From Sulfitobacter sp. W027 (lineage in GTDB: Bacteria; Pseudomonadota; Alphaproteobacteria; Rhodobacterales; Rhodobacteraceae), in contig NZ_CP083567.1 of assembly GCF_025143985.1 (NCBI RefSeq), positions 1 through 64,000 on the forward strand: a DNA stretch of 64,000 nt, read 5' to 3'. Of the stretch, positions 9,412-17,342 are shown piece after piece; within the stretch, counting starts at the first letter, position 1, and every line of letters starts with the position of its first letter. The position numbers were made by a program, and so were the translations under genes. Below the pieces are notes generated by a model. That model was given only the letters and a program-made list of their open reading frames with translations. It was not told the DNA's origin and made no database searches.

Positions 9412-10227
9412 TTAGTCCTCCTGTAGAGCTGGCTGCGGCAGTCTTCGCGCCAACCGAATTTCAATTTCCCGCGCCTCGCGCTTTAACAAAGCCGCCAGTT
9501 CAGTGTCGCGCGGCGGGAGCATTCGACTTTCAATCGCTGCAATTGACATGGCCCCGGCAACGGACCCGTCGGGGCGGCGCAGCGCGACGCCAACACCCCA
9601 ACTTCCCGGCACGATCCGCCCGGGGTTCAATGCAAACCCCCGCTCCCGTGTCGTCGCCACATCGCTGCGCAAGAGTTCCGCGTCATAATCCGGGTAATCC
9701 GCAGCCATTCTCTCGGCGTTGTCCTTCAACACCATTTCGACCTCGGCATCCGGCAGAGCGCTTAGCATAGCGAGCGAGCCTGCACCGATCCCAAGCGGAT
9801 GCTGGGCCCCGGTTTCAAGCGCATGTGTGCGGATCGGAAAGGCCCCGTCTTCACGGTGCAGACAAACGGCGGCAGAACCGCGGCGCATATTGACGAAAGC
9901 CGTGTCGCCGCTCACTTCGGCAAGCCGCACAGCCGCATCCGCGGCAATCTCCAGCAGCCCATGACGCGGAGTTGCCAAAGTCCCCAGGACATAGCTCTCT
10001 TCTCCCAGAAAATAGAGCCGTGTGGCGCTGTCCTGCTCGACCAGTCCGCGCCGGATTAATGCAAGCATCAGACGGCGCACCGTGGGCTTGCCCAGACCAG
10101 ACGCCGCAATCAATTCCGACAACGCTACGCCCCGCCCAGCACCGCGCCCGGTGATCTGCAACAGCGCCAAAGCGCGGTCCACCGCTTGGCTGCCGCTGGC
10201 GGGGGTCATGTGATCGCCACCGTTCAT
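9412..10227 (-). CDS. IclR-family transcriptional regulator
   Basis: This ~271-residue protein has an N-terminal winged helix-turn-helix ('ALALLQITGRGAGRGVALSEL' region, with recognition helix 'GKPTVRRLMLALIRRGLV') and a C-terminal effector-binding domain ('GAGSLAMLSALPDAE', 'AGAMSIAAI'). I chose the ATG at 10227 because an AAAGAGG site precedes it; an upstream in-frame start at 10263 would add 12 residues with no ribosome site. It heads the thiolase operon and faces the TRAP operon, so it likely controls both from the shared 135-bp gap in response to the transported acid. Confidence 0.85.
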   Translation of the reverse strand: MNGGDHMTPASGSQAVDRALALLQITGRGAGRGVALSELIAASGLGKPTVRRLMLALIRRGLVEQDSATRLYFLGEESYVLGTLATPRHGLLEIAADAAVRLAEVSGDTAFVNMRRGSAAVCLHREDGAFPIRTHALETGAQHPLGIGAGSLAMLSALPDAEVEMVLKDNAERMAADYPDYDAELLRSDVATTRERGFALNPGRIVPGSWGVGVALRRPDGSVAGAMSIAAIESRMLPPRDTELAALLKREAREIEIRLARRLPQPALQED

Positions 10228-10276
10228 AATATGGACCTCTTTCAGCAACTTTGCGGGCTTCACAACAAAGATCTGC

Positions 10277-10295
10277 GCATTCTATTCACGAATGC
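10277..10295. promoter_or_regulatory. Candidate operator in the IclR/TRAP divergent promoter region
   Basis: GCATTC (10277-10282) and GAATGC (10290-10295) form an inverted repeat with a 7-bp spacer between the IclR start and the TRAP start. Size and position suit an IclR-dimer site. This is inference from symmetry and position only. Confidence 0.35.
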
Positions 10296-10361
10296 AAGAA
10301 ATATCTTGCTCGAAGCGCCGAACTCTGTTCCACATTATGGCTTAATGAGGGAGGAACTATT

Positions 10362-11366
10362 ATGATGATGATTTCAAAGACCGCCTGGGCCGCGATTTTA
10401 GCCACCACAATCTTATCCGGCGCCGCGGGCGCTGAAACGTTGCGCCTGTCGCATAACACCGGCGACACCACGACTTGGCACAAGGGTGCCGAGAAATTTG
10501 GTGAGCTCCTGTCCGAGAAAACAGACGGAGCCTATGACGTCCGCGTCTTCCCCAATGCGCAATTGTCAGGCGGCGACCAAATGAAGCAGGCCGAGATGGT
10601 GGGCCGCGGGGCACTTGATGTCGTTGTCACTTCGGCAATCAATGTGACGCCCTTGGTGCCGGAGATGGCTGTTTTCTCGCTGCCCTACCTTTACGCCAAC
10701 TACGATCAAGTAGACGCAACCACCCAAGGCGAGCCGGCAAAGCTGCTTGAGGACATTCTGCGCGAAAAGGGCATCGAAGTGCTGGCTTGGGGTGAGAACG
10801 GGTTTCGCGAAGTCACCAACAACGTCCGCCCGATCAAAACCCCCGAGGACATGAAGGGCCTCAACATGCGCGTCGCCGGGCCGATGTACATCGATGTGAT
10901 GAACGCCCTCGGTGCCAATCCCCAACAGATGCAATGGGGCGAGACAATGACCGCCCTTCAACAGGGAGTTGTCGACGGGCAAGAAAACCCGATCGGGGCC
11001 GTGATCATTCCCCAGCAGGTCTTTGAGGTACAAAAGCATCTGACTGCTTGGCACTACTCCTATGACCCGATCTTCCTCGGCGTCTCAAGCGCGGTTTGGG
11101 GTGATCTGGATGCGGACACCCAAGACCAGATGCGCGCGGCAGCGACCGAGGCGATGGAATATCAGCGCGAGATCACCCGTAAAGGCACCGCCGAGGGCGT
11201 CGCCTTCCTGCGCGACAAAGGCATGGAGGTCTATGAGCCATCCGAAGACGAACTGACCGCCTTCCGCGAAGCGACCAAGCCAGCGTTTGACACTTGGGCT
11301 GCCAAGGTCGGCACCGAAATCGTCGGGAGCTTCCAAGAAGCCATCGCCGCGACACCCGCGAACTAA
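10362..11366 (+). CDS. dctP: TRAP transporter solute-binding protein, DctP family
   Basis: The ATG at 10362 follows GAGGGAGGAAC. The ~334-residue product has a signal peptide ('MMMISKTAWAAILATT..AGAE') and the DctP fold: 'LRLSHNTGDTTTWHKGAEKF', 'VRVFPNAQLSGGDQMKQ', the helix 'GLNMRVAGPMYIDVMNALG' with the conserved arginine that salt-bridges the ligand carboxylate, and 'ALQQGVVDGQENP'. It captures an organic acid in the periplasm for the DctQM pair. Intact, and separated from dctQ by a strong hairpin. Confidence 0.93.
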   Translation: MMMISKTAWAAILATTILSGAAGAETLRLSHNTGDTTTWHKGAEKFGELLSEKTDGAYDVRVFPNAQLSGGDQMKQAEMVGRGALDVVVTSAINVTPLVPEMAVFSLPYLYANYDQVDATTQGEPAKLLEDILREKGIEVLAWGENGFREVTNNVRPIKTPEDMKGLNMRVAGPMYIDVMNALGANPQQMQWGETMTALQQGVVDGQENPIGAVIIPQQVFEVQKHLTAWHYSYDPIFLGVSSAVWGDLDADTQDQMRAAATEAMEYQREITRKGTAEGVAFLRDKGMEVYEPSEDELTAFREATKPAFDTWAAKVGTEIVGSFQEAIAATPAN

Positions 11367-11371
11367 GGCCA

Positions 11372-11400
11372 CGGCACGGCCCTATTCAGGGGCCGTGCCG
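11372..11400 (+). other. Intercistronic stem-loop between dctP and dctQ
   Basis: CGGCACGGCCC (11372-11382) pairs perfectly with GGGCCGTGCCG (11390-11400), an 11-bp GC-rich stem with a 7-nt loop and no T-run. Lying directly after the binding-protein stop, it most likely stabilises the dctP part of the message or partly limits read-through, giving excess binding protein over membrane subunits. Confidence 0.7.
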
Positions 11401-11420
11401 ATCCGGGGAGGGTCAAAGCC

Positions 11421-11912
11421 ATGCGGTTTCTGCTGCAAGAATTCGAAAAGATCGTCTGCGCCCTGCTGTTTCTTGGCATGACGCTCATCGGTTTCATCAA
11501 CGTTGTGGTGCGCTATGCCACGCATTATTCCTTTGCGGCATCAGAAGAGCTGCTGACCAACGGCTTTCTGCTGCTGACCGTTTTTGGCGCTGCGATTGCC
11601 GCGCGGCGGGGCCAGCATCTGGCAGTTACCATTGTGCAGGACTTCCTACCTCGGCCAGCGGCCCGTGTGGTTTTCGTTCTGTCGGTCATCCTTTCGGTCA
11701 TGCTTCTTGCCGCTTCCGCTTGGTTTTCTTGGGCCACATTGATGAACCAGATCGACAGCGGCATCCGCAGCTATGCCCTCGGCGTGCCTGCCTGGTGGTA
11801 TCAGATCGGTCTGCCCTTTGGCTTTGCCCTCATCATTATCCGCTACCTGCAACATGCGGCAGAGACATGGCACCCGCCACGGCAAGAACCACAGGCGACC
11901 CCCAGTGTCTGA
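11421..11912 (+). CDS. dctQ: TRAP transporter small membrane subunit, DctQ family
   Basis: This 163-residue protein has four predicted membrane helices and the DctQ pattern 'GFINVVVRYATHYSFAASEEL' near residue 20, then 'RRGQHLAV' and 'YALGVPAWWYQIGLPFGFALI'. It pairs with DctM to form the secondary, sodium-driven membrane domain. A GGGGAGGG site lies ~10 bp upstream of the ATG. The gene overlaps dctM by 8 bp if dctM starts at the GTG. Confidence 0.9.
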   Translation: MRFLLQEFEKIVCALLFLGMTLIGFINVVVRYATHYSFAASEELLTNGFLLLTVFGAAIAARRGQHLAVTIVQDFLPRPAARVVFVLSVILSVMLLAASAWFSWATLMNQIDSGIRSYALGVPAWWYQIGLPFGFALIIIRYLQHAAETWHPPRQEPQATPSV

Positions 11913-13221
11913 TATTCTTAATATGGGTGCGGGCACCCAGATGATTGTAGCCTTCTTCCTGCTCATGGCGCTGCGCGTTCCCGTGGCCTTCGCGCTTGGT
12001 CTCTCGGCCATGTATGCGATGTGGCAAATCGGGTTCGGTTTTGACCTTGCAGGCGACCTGATTGCCACCGGCATTGCCAAATACGCTTTGCTGGCCATCC
12101 CCTTCTTCATCCTCGCAGGAACGCTCATGGGGACGTTGGGCATCGCCGAGCGGATGATCCGCTTTTTCCGCATCCTGATCGGCAATCTACCAGGCGGCAT
12201 GGGGGTCGTCGGCACAGTCGTCTGTCTCTTTTGGGGAGCTGTCTCAGGTTCCGGCCCTGCCTCTGTGGCGGCCATCGGCCCTATGATCATCAAAGGCATG
12301 CAAGAAGACGGCTACCCCCGCGCCGCTGCTGCCGCTCTGGTCTGCACGGGTGCAGCCTTCTCTATCGTGATCCCTCCTTCCATCGGCCTCGTGATCTATG
12401 GCGTTATCGCTGAGACTTCGATCTCGGCCCTATTTATCGCGGCGATTATACCCGGCCTCTTCATGGGGGTGTTGATGCTGGTCGTCCTGCCCTTCATCAA
12501 GTCGACCAACCGTGAGGGGCTGGACAAGCTTTCCCCCGTCCCTTCCAGCAACGGATATTGGCGCGATCTTGGGAAGAGCTTTCGCGGGTCCTTCTGGGGC
12601 TTGATGACGCCAGTCGTCATCCTCGGCGGAATCTATTCCGGTATTTTCACGCCCACCGAGGCTGCCTTGGTCGCCACTGTTTACGCCATAGCTGTCGGGG
12701 CCTTCGCCTATCGCACGCTGACAATCCGCGCCCTCTACGATGCATTGACCGAAGCCGCGTCCTCCTCTGCAGTGGTCATGCTGGTGGTGGCCTATGCAAG
12801 CCTGTTCGGATGGGTCGTAACCGTCGAAGACCTCGTCGGGCAATATTCCGGTCAACTGCTTGGCCTGTCGGACAATGGCGGGGTGATCTTGATGGTGATC
12901 ATGCTGATCCTGCTGATTGCCGGCATGTTTATGGACCCCGTTACGGTCATGTTCATCTCGCTGCCGATCTTCATGCCTGTGGTACGCGAGCTTGGCTGGG
13001 ATCCGGTGTGGTTTGGAGTGCTGGTGATGGTAAACCTTGCCATCGGCCTCATCACGCCGCCGGTCGGGATCAATCTTTACGTCGCTGCAAACATCACGCG
13101 GCAGCCGTTAGAGCGCATCGCCCGCGCCGCTCTGCCATTTTTGCTGGTCAGTGTCATCGGCCTTGCCATCGTGGCGGCGGTCCCTGCACTGTCTCTGTTA
13201 CTGCCTGAGGTTTTGAAATGA
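11905..13221 (+). CDS. dctM: TRAP transporter large membrane subunit, DctM family
   Basis: This ~438-residue, very hydrophobic protein (about 11-12 helices) has the DctM signatures 'IPFFILAGTLMG', 'GAVSGSGPASVAAIGPM', 'IPPSIGLVIYGVIAE' and 'GIFTPTEAALVATVYA'. I start it at the GTG at 11905, overlapping dctQ; an ATG at 11923 is a possible later start. It is the transport channel of the tripartite system. The stop overlaps the SDR start by 4 bp. Confidence 0.9.
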   Translation: MSDILNMGAGTQMIVAFFLLMALRVPVAFALGLSAMYAMWQIGFGFDLAGDLIATGIAKYALLAIPFFILAGTLMGTLGIAERMIRFFRILIGNLPGGMGVVGTVVCLFWGAVSGSGPASVAAIGPMIIKGMQEDGYPRAAAAALVCTGAAFSIVIPPSIGLVIYGVIAETSISALFIAAIIPGLFMGVLMLVVLPFIKSTNREGLDKLSPVPSSNGYWRDLGKSFRGSFWGLMTPVVILGGIYSGIFTPTEAALVATVYAIAVGAFAYRTLTIRALYDALTEAASSSAVVMLVVAYASLFGWVVTVEDLVGQYSGQLLGLSDNGGVILMVIMLILLIAGMFMDPVTVMFISLPIFMPVVRELGWDPVWFGVLVMVNLAIGLITPPVGINLYVAANITRQPLERIARAALPFLLVSVIGLAIVAAVPALSLLLPEVLK

Positions 13222-13976
13222 ACGATACCGTTGCCCTCGTCACAGGTGCCGCACGCGGCATCGGTCTCGCAACCGCGACCCTCTTTCACGCAGAAGGCAA
13301 GCGGGTCGTCATGCTCGACCGCGATGGGGAGGAGCTTGCGAATGCGGCGGCCACCCTCCCCGGGGCGCTGGCCATCATCTGTGACGTGTCGATCCCCCAG
13401 CAAGTCGCGCAGGCCGTAGCGGAAGTCGAACAGACATGCGGACGCCTCGACATTCTGGTGAACAACGCAGGCGTCGCTGACTTCGGGCCGCTGGCAGAAA
13501 CCGACTTCGCCCGCTGGCGGCGCGTCATGGAAACCAACCTTGACGGCGTGTTCCTGATGTCCCAAGCCTGTCTGCCGCTCTTGTCTGTCAGAGGCGGCGC
13601 TATCATCAACATTGCATCAATCTCGGGCCTGCGCGCCTCTACCCTGCGTATCGCCTATGGAACATCCAAAGCCGCGGTTATCCATCTCACCAAACAGCAG
13701 GCAGCGGAACTCGGTGAGTTCGGCATCCGTGCAAACTGCGTCTGCCCCGGCCCCGTAGACACGAAACTTGCGCTGGCTGTTCATTCCCCGGAAATACGCG
13801 CGGCCTACCATGACGCGATCCCCCTCAATCGCTATGGAACAGAACGCGAGATCGCGGATGTCATATGTTTTCTCGCCAGCGACCGCGCGAGCTATGTCAC
13901 CGGGCAGGTGGTCGCCTCCGACGGAGGGTTTGACGCCACCGGCGTCGGACTGCCTGCGTTGAGGGGGTCAAGCTAA
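13218..13976 (+). CDS. Short-chain dehydrogenase/reductase (SDR)
   Basis: This 252-residue classical SDR has the NAD(P) motif 'TGAARGIG' at residues 9-16, 'NNAG' at about 83, a catalytic serine in 'INIASISG', Y/K in 'YGTSKAAV', and the C-terminal 'SYVTGQVVASDGG'. It overlaps dctM by 4 bp, so it is translationally coupled to the transporter and probably oxidises or reduces the imported hydroxy- or oxo-acid. The substrate cannot be told from the sequence. Confidence 0.9.
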   Translation: MNDTVALVTGAARGIGLATATLFHAEGKRVVMLDRDGEELANAAATLPGALAIICDVSIPQQVAQAVAEVEQTCGRLDILVNNAGVADFGPLAETDFARWRRVMETNLDGVFLMSQACLPLLSVRGGAIINIASISGLRASTLRIAYGTSKAAVIHLTKQQAAELGEFGIRANCVCPGPVDTKLALAVHSPEIRAAYHDAIPLNRYGTEREIADVICFLASDRASYVTGQVVASDGGFDATGVGLPALRGSS

Positions 13977-14095
13977 GCCCACACTAGGCCGCAGTAATTA
14001 ATCAGATGAGCCCCCTTCGCGACCTCTGTCGCCTTGAACGCTTAACCTAGCGTGCCCTTTCATCTTAGGGCAACTATTCACCTACTCGCGAAAAT

Positions 14096-15165
14096 CTATG
14101 CGGCTCCACCATGATCGACATGCTGATTATCACTGATGCTACCTACCTCTAAAACCCGTTCATTCCGCATCCGCCGCCGCCCCCTACGGGCATCCGCCAA
14201 GACCTCCACAAGGGCCAACACACTTGCCTCCCAGCCATACCCATCCGAACGGAGCGTCCCGCGGCGGATCATATCTGCGTGCTGCGGCTCCCCCACCCTC
14301 GCAAAAGCCCTTATCGCCCGCGCAATATCCCGTTCATCCCGCGGATCGAACCAAAGCGGCGCATCCCCCAGAACCTCCGGCATCGCCCGCTCCGCGCGCA
14401 GATCACCGGCACTTTAAGGCGCATCGCTTCAAGCGGTGGGATGCCAAAGCCCTCATGCAATGCAGAAAATACAAATGCTGACGCTCCTTCATAGAGCCCT
14501 CGAAGATCGCAATCCGGCACCCGGCCAAGCGCTCTGACCCGGCCAGTATCGCCCACACCCTCGGCCACAAGACCCGGCACATCGCCACCTACGAGGACCA
14601 GAGGTGGCACTTTGGTGCCACAGGCGGCATGTGCCGCGATCAAGCCGCGCAGGTTCTTGTTTGGGCTGCGGTTGCCAACGCTCAGGAAGTACCCCCCCGG
14701 CGTCAGCCCATAGCGTGCCGGAACATCGGGAGCAGGTGGCAGGCGCAACATATGATCCGCGCTATTAGGCAGGATGCGAAAGCGGTTTTCGTCAATGCTC
14801 AAACGTCGCGCCAACATCTTTGCCGAATGGTGGCTCACCGTCAGCAACGCCGCCGCGCGGCGGGCAAGGCGGGGGCGCAGGAAGCGATGGCCCAGCCGAT
14901 AGCGCGCAGCATAGGCGTCTGGAATCTCCCAAAGATTAGCGTCATGCAGGCACAGTACATGGGCGCGGTGCATCGGCGGGCCGCTATTGCCGAGACTGAT
15001 CAGAACGCCCTCTCGGCTTGCCCGCCAAAGCGCGCCTTGCTCCCACAAATGCCCGCTCCCGCCCGGTACATGACGCAGACGCAAAAGCTGCCAGCCCGGC
15101 GTATCGACCCTCTTTGGCACCAACACCTCTATCGTGCCACGCTGGTCGCGCAATCGGCAGGCAGC
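14096..15165 (-). pseudogene. GT4 glycosyltransferase relic (second gene of a fused pair), N-terminus missing, frameshifted
   Basis: From about 15150 downward the frame reads 'GTIEVLVPKRVDTPGW', 'VLISLGNSGPPMHRAHVLCL', 'ANLWEIPDAYAARYR', 'LLTVSHHSAKMLA', 'YFLSVGNRSPNKNLRGLIAA' and 'EGFGIPPLEAMRLKVPVICA', a typical GT4 mannosyltransferase-like enzyme with its E-x7-E. About the first 40-60 residues are missing. Near 14395-14405 one extra base shifts the frame, and the true C-terminus ('MPEVLGDAPLWFDPRDERD') continues in another frame to 14096. Dead by truncation and frameshift. Confidence 0.7.
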
Positions 15166-15726
15166 GCCGGATTGCGAAACCGCGCGACATCCATGCCTGA
15201 ACGCACGCAATGCACCCGTCCGCGTCGCGCGATCCCCGCCCAGACATAGGCCCGGCCCACCGCTTCGGAGACGCCGATAAACACGTCTGTTTGCCGCGCG
15301 GCCAGCCGTTCTGCCGCCAGATATAGTCTGCGTTTTGCGGGGGGGGGGGACGCCTTCGAACGGGATGATATGAACCCCATTCGCCACCACCGCCTCCGGC
15401 ACAGTCCGCGCGGCGAGGCGTCCAAGAATCCCGGCTTTGCTTTGGTGGGTATGGATCACGTCTGGCTGCAACGCGCGGTAGATCCGGCGCAGGCGAAGCA
15501 CGGCACGCATGTCTTGCACCGGATGGATCTGGTGAACCATTTCCGGCAGGAGGATCCGGGTCAGCACCCGCGGCAAATGATCCTCCCAATAGGGATCAGG
15601 CGCTGCACCGTGGATCAGAGAGACCCGATGCCCCTGCGCAATCTGCCAACGACAGGTCTCAAGCGTATTCTCTTCGGAACCGGCCCGCAGAAGGCGTGTA
15701 AGCAGGTGAACGATATGCATCGGCAT
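15150..15726 (-). pseudogene. GT4 glycosyltransferase N-terminal fragment (first gene of a fused pair), frameshifted at a G11/C11 tract
   Basis: The start at 15726 ('MPMHIVHLLTRLLRAGSEEN') leads a GT-B N-terminal domain: 'LQPDVIHTHQSKAGILGRLA', 'VVANGVHIIPFEGV'. At the run of 11 G (C on the coding strand) the frame shifts. The proper continuation 'AKRRLYLAAERLAARQTDVF', 'IGVSEAVG' and 'GMDVARFRNP' is in the next frame and ends near 15150, where a different GT gene is joined. Ten or thirteen residues in the tract would restore the frame locally. The gene lacks its whole C-terminal nucleotide-sugar domain. Confidence 0.7.
15339..15349. repeat. Homopolymer tract of 11 G
   Basis: Eleven G in a row lie exactly where the glycosyltransferase frame is lost. 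Tracts of this length slip during replication and are a known basis of phase variation in surface-sugar genes; they are also a common sequencing-error site. Confidence 0.9.
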
Positions 15727-15812
15727 CCCTCGAAGCCCGGGCTTCCACCCATTTCGAACGCTGCCAACTTCAGGCCTAAATTCTTACCAGATCCTTAACA
15801 AAGGCGATTTTC

Positions 15813-16226
15813 TTAGAATCTACCTTTAACCGGGACGATGACCTCGACAGTCGGATAATAGCTGCGGTAGCGCCCCAGATCGCGGGTCAATAGCGGCAGA
15901 CCACGCACCGCCGCATGGGCACCAATAAAGAAATCGGGCAAGACACCGCTACGCGTACCGCCCGCCTTGCGGTACTTGCGAAAGACCTTTCCGGCCAAAA
16001 ACAGTGCGGCATCTGGAATGGGCTCACGCTTTAATCCGATGCCGGTGATGGAGGCATCAAGCTGTTCTTTGCTATCATAACGCACCGAAAGCTCAGCATA
16101 GATCACGTCGTTAATTAGCAGCGGGCCGACCAGCGAGGCCGCTTCGAGCTGCGCAATCGACCAATCCGCAAACTGCGGATTGTCTGTCACCAAATCCAAC
16201 AGCACATTGGTATCAACCAGCGTCAA
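15813..16226 (-). CDS. vapC: VapC-family PIN-domain ribonuclease toxin
   Basis: This 137-residue PIN protein has the catalytic acidic residues 'VDTNVLLDLV' at residues 4-13, 'YAELSV' in the middle and 'LPDFFIGAHAAVRGLPLLTRD' near the C-terminus. VapC toxins cut specific RNAs; the upstream antitoxin overlaps by 4 bp. On a plasmid such a pair typically acts as an addiction module. Confidence 0.9.
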   Translation of the reverse strand: MTLVDTNVLLDLVTDNPQFADWSIAQLEAASLVGPLLINDVIYAELSVRYDSKEQLDASITGIGLKREPIPDAALFLAGKVFRKYRKAGGTRSGVLPDFFIGAHAAVRGLPLLTRDLGRYRSYYPTVEVIVPVKGRF

Positions 16227-16471
16227 GCATCTGGCTCCGCTGGCGAATCCCGTGTCAGCGCCATGATGGCGTCGGTATCCATCCCTGCCCCCGCATGGCC
16301 GCGAAACTTGGCAAAACGGCTCTTGGCCGGCCCCTCTTCTTGCGGGACAAGTTCCACCCGGCCATCACGGGTGCAGCGAAAGCTGACCTTGCTGCCCGCA
16401 TGCAGGCCCAAAAGGTCGCGCACGGCCTTGGGGATGGTCACTTGGCCTTTGGATGTCACGGTAGTCTGCAT
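16223..16471 (-). CDS. vapB: AbrB/MazE-type VapB antitoxin
   Basis: This 82-residue protein has the swapped-hairpin AbrB DNA-binding domain ('TTVTSKGQVTIPKAVRDLLG', residues 3-22) and a C-terminal toxin-binding tail rich in acidic and small residues. It is the first gene of the toxin-antitoxin operon, with a nested palindrome directly upstream for autoregulation. Confidence 0.92.
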   Translation of the reverse strand: MQTTVTSKGQVTIPKAVRDLLGLHAGSKVSFRCTRDGRVELVPQEEGPAKSRFAKFRGHAGAGMDTDAIMALTRDSPAEPDA

Positions 16472-16484
16472 CGGAATCGCCTTT

Positions 16485-16518
16485 GGTAAGGAATTGTAAT
16501 TCCAAAGTATTACTTACC
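16485..16518. promoter_or_regulatory. Candidate VapB(C) operator: nested inverted repeats
   Basis: GGTAAG (16485-16490) and CTTACC (16513-16518) flank a perfect palindrome, GGAATT-GT-AATTCC (16490-16503), starting 14 bp upstream of the antitoxin start. The symmetry and position are what is expected for autoregulation by an AbrB-type antitoxin. Confidence 0.6.
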
Positions 16519-16643
16519 CGACCTCTTTTCAAGCTCCCACCGCGCGTGCCGCTGCAAACTCCGTTAAGCGCCCGTTAACCAAAGCGCTGCAATCCTTTCG
16601 GAATCCCTAGCGCGGCACCGCCCGCCAAGCCGACGAAAGCCCT

Positions 16644-17342
16644 ATGCCCCGGATCATCTACATTCACGTACCGGAATGCGGCGGCTCCAGCTTTGGCGCA
16701 GCGCTGCAACTGCGGCATTTCCTGTCACAGGCGGTGATTAACCTTGATCCCGGAGATCCCACGCTCCCTACCGGGCCTCGCATACGCGCAGATTACGCAC
16801 ACCGCCGGGTGCAACTGCACCGGCTGGTGTCCCGGCGCATTCGGATGATCTCGCGCCTTGTGCAATACGACCCCGAGCTCCAGAACAACGCTGCAAGAGA
16901 CTATATCTTCGTCACCCTTCTGCGCGATCCCGTGGCGCGTTTCGTGTCGCATTATAACTACCTGCAACGCCGCCACCCCGCCCCCTCACGACCGGCCACA
17001 TTGGCGGCCTTCCTTAACTCAGCCGACGCCGCGCGGCTCGCCTCGCAGTACCTCTTTTACTTCGCGGGTCAGAGCCTTCAACCGGACCAAGACCCCGCAC
17101 CGCTCATCGCCCGCGCCATCGCATCACTTGCGCGTTTCGACATTGTCGGCGACCTGTCCGAACCCCGTGCGTTTGCCCAGCAGTTGCAGCGCCACATCGG
17201 CACCCCCCTCCCCCTTTGGCGGCGCAACGCGGCCCCCGCGCCGACGAAGGTCCCAGCCGATCTTCGCCCAAGGATCGAAGCACTCTGCGCCGCTGACATC
17301 GCCGTTTACCAAGCCGCCCGAACCGCACGCATCGCCGCATGA
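16644..17342 (+). CDS. Sulfotransferase-family protein (polysaccharide modification)
   Basis: This 232-residue protein has a 5'-phosphosulfate-type loop 'HVPECGGSSF' at residues 8-17 and a 3'-phosphate-binding segment 'LRDPVARFVSHY' at 93-104, in the order found in the sulfotransferase 2/heparan-type family that uses PAPS. The lysine usual in the first loop (PKTGG/PKCGG) is replaced by E, which may affect activity. It opens the five-gene polysaccharide operon and overlaps the polymerase gene by 4 bp, so it probably sulfates that polysaccharide. Confidence 0.7.
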   Translation: MPRIIYIHVPECGGSSFGAALQLRHFLSQAVINLDPGDPTLPTGPRIRADYAHRRVQLHRLVSRRIRMISRLVQYDPELQNNAARDYIFVTLLRDPVARFVSHYNYLQRRHPAPSRPATLAAFLNSADAARLASQYLFYFAGQSLQPDQDPAPLIARAIASLARFDIVGDLSEPRAFAQQLQRHIGTPLPLWRRNAAPAPTKVPADLRPRIEALCAADIAVYQAARTARIAA

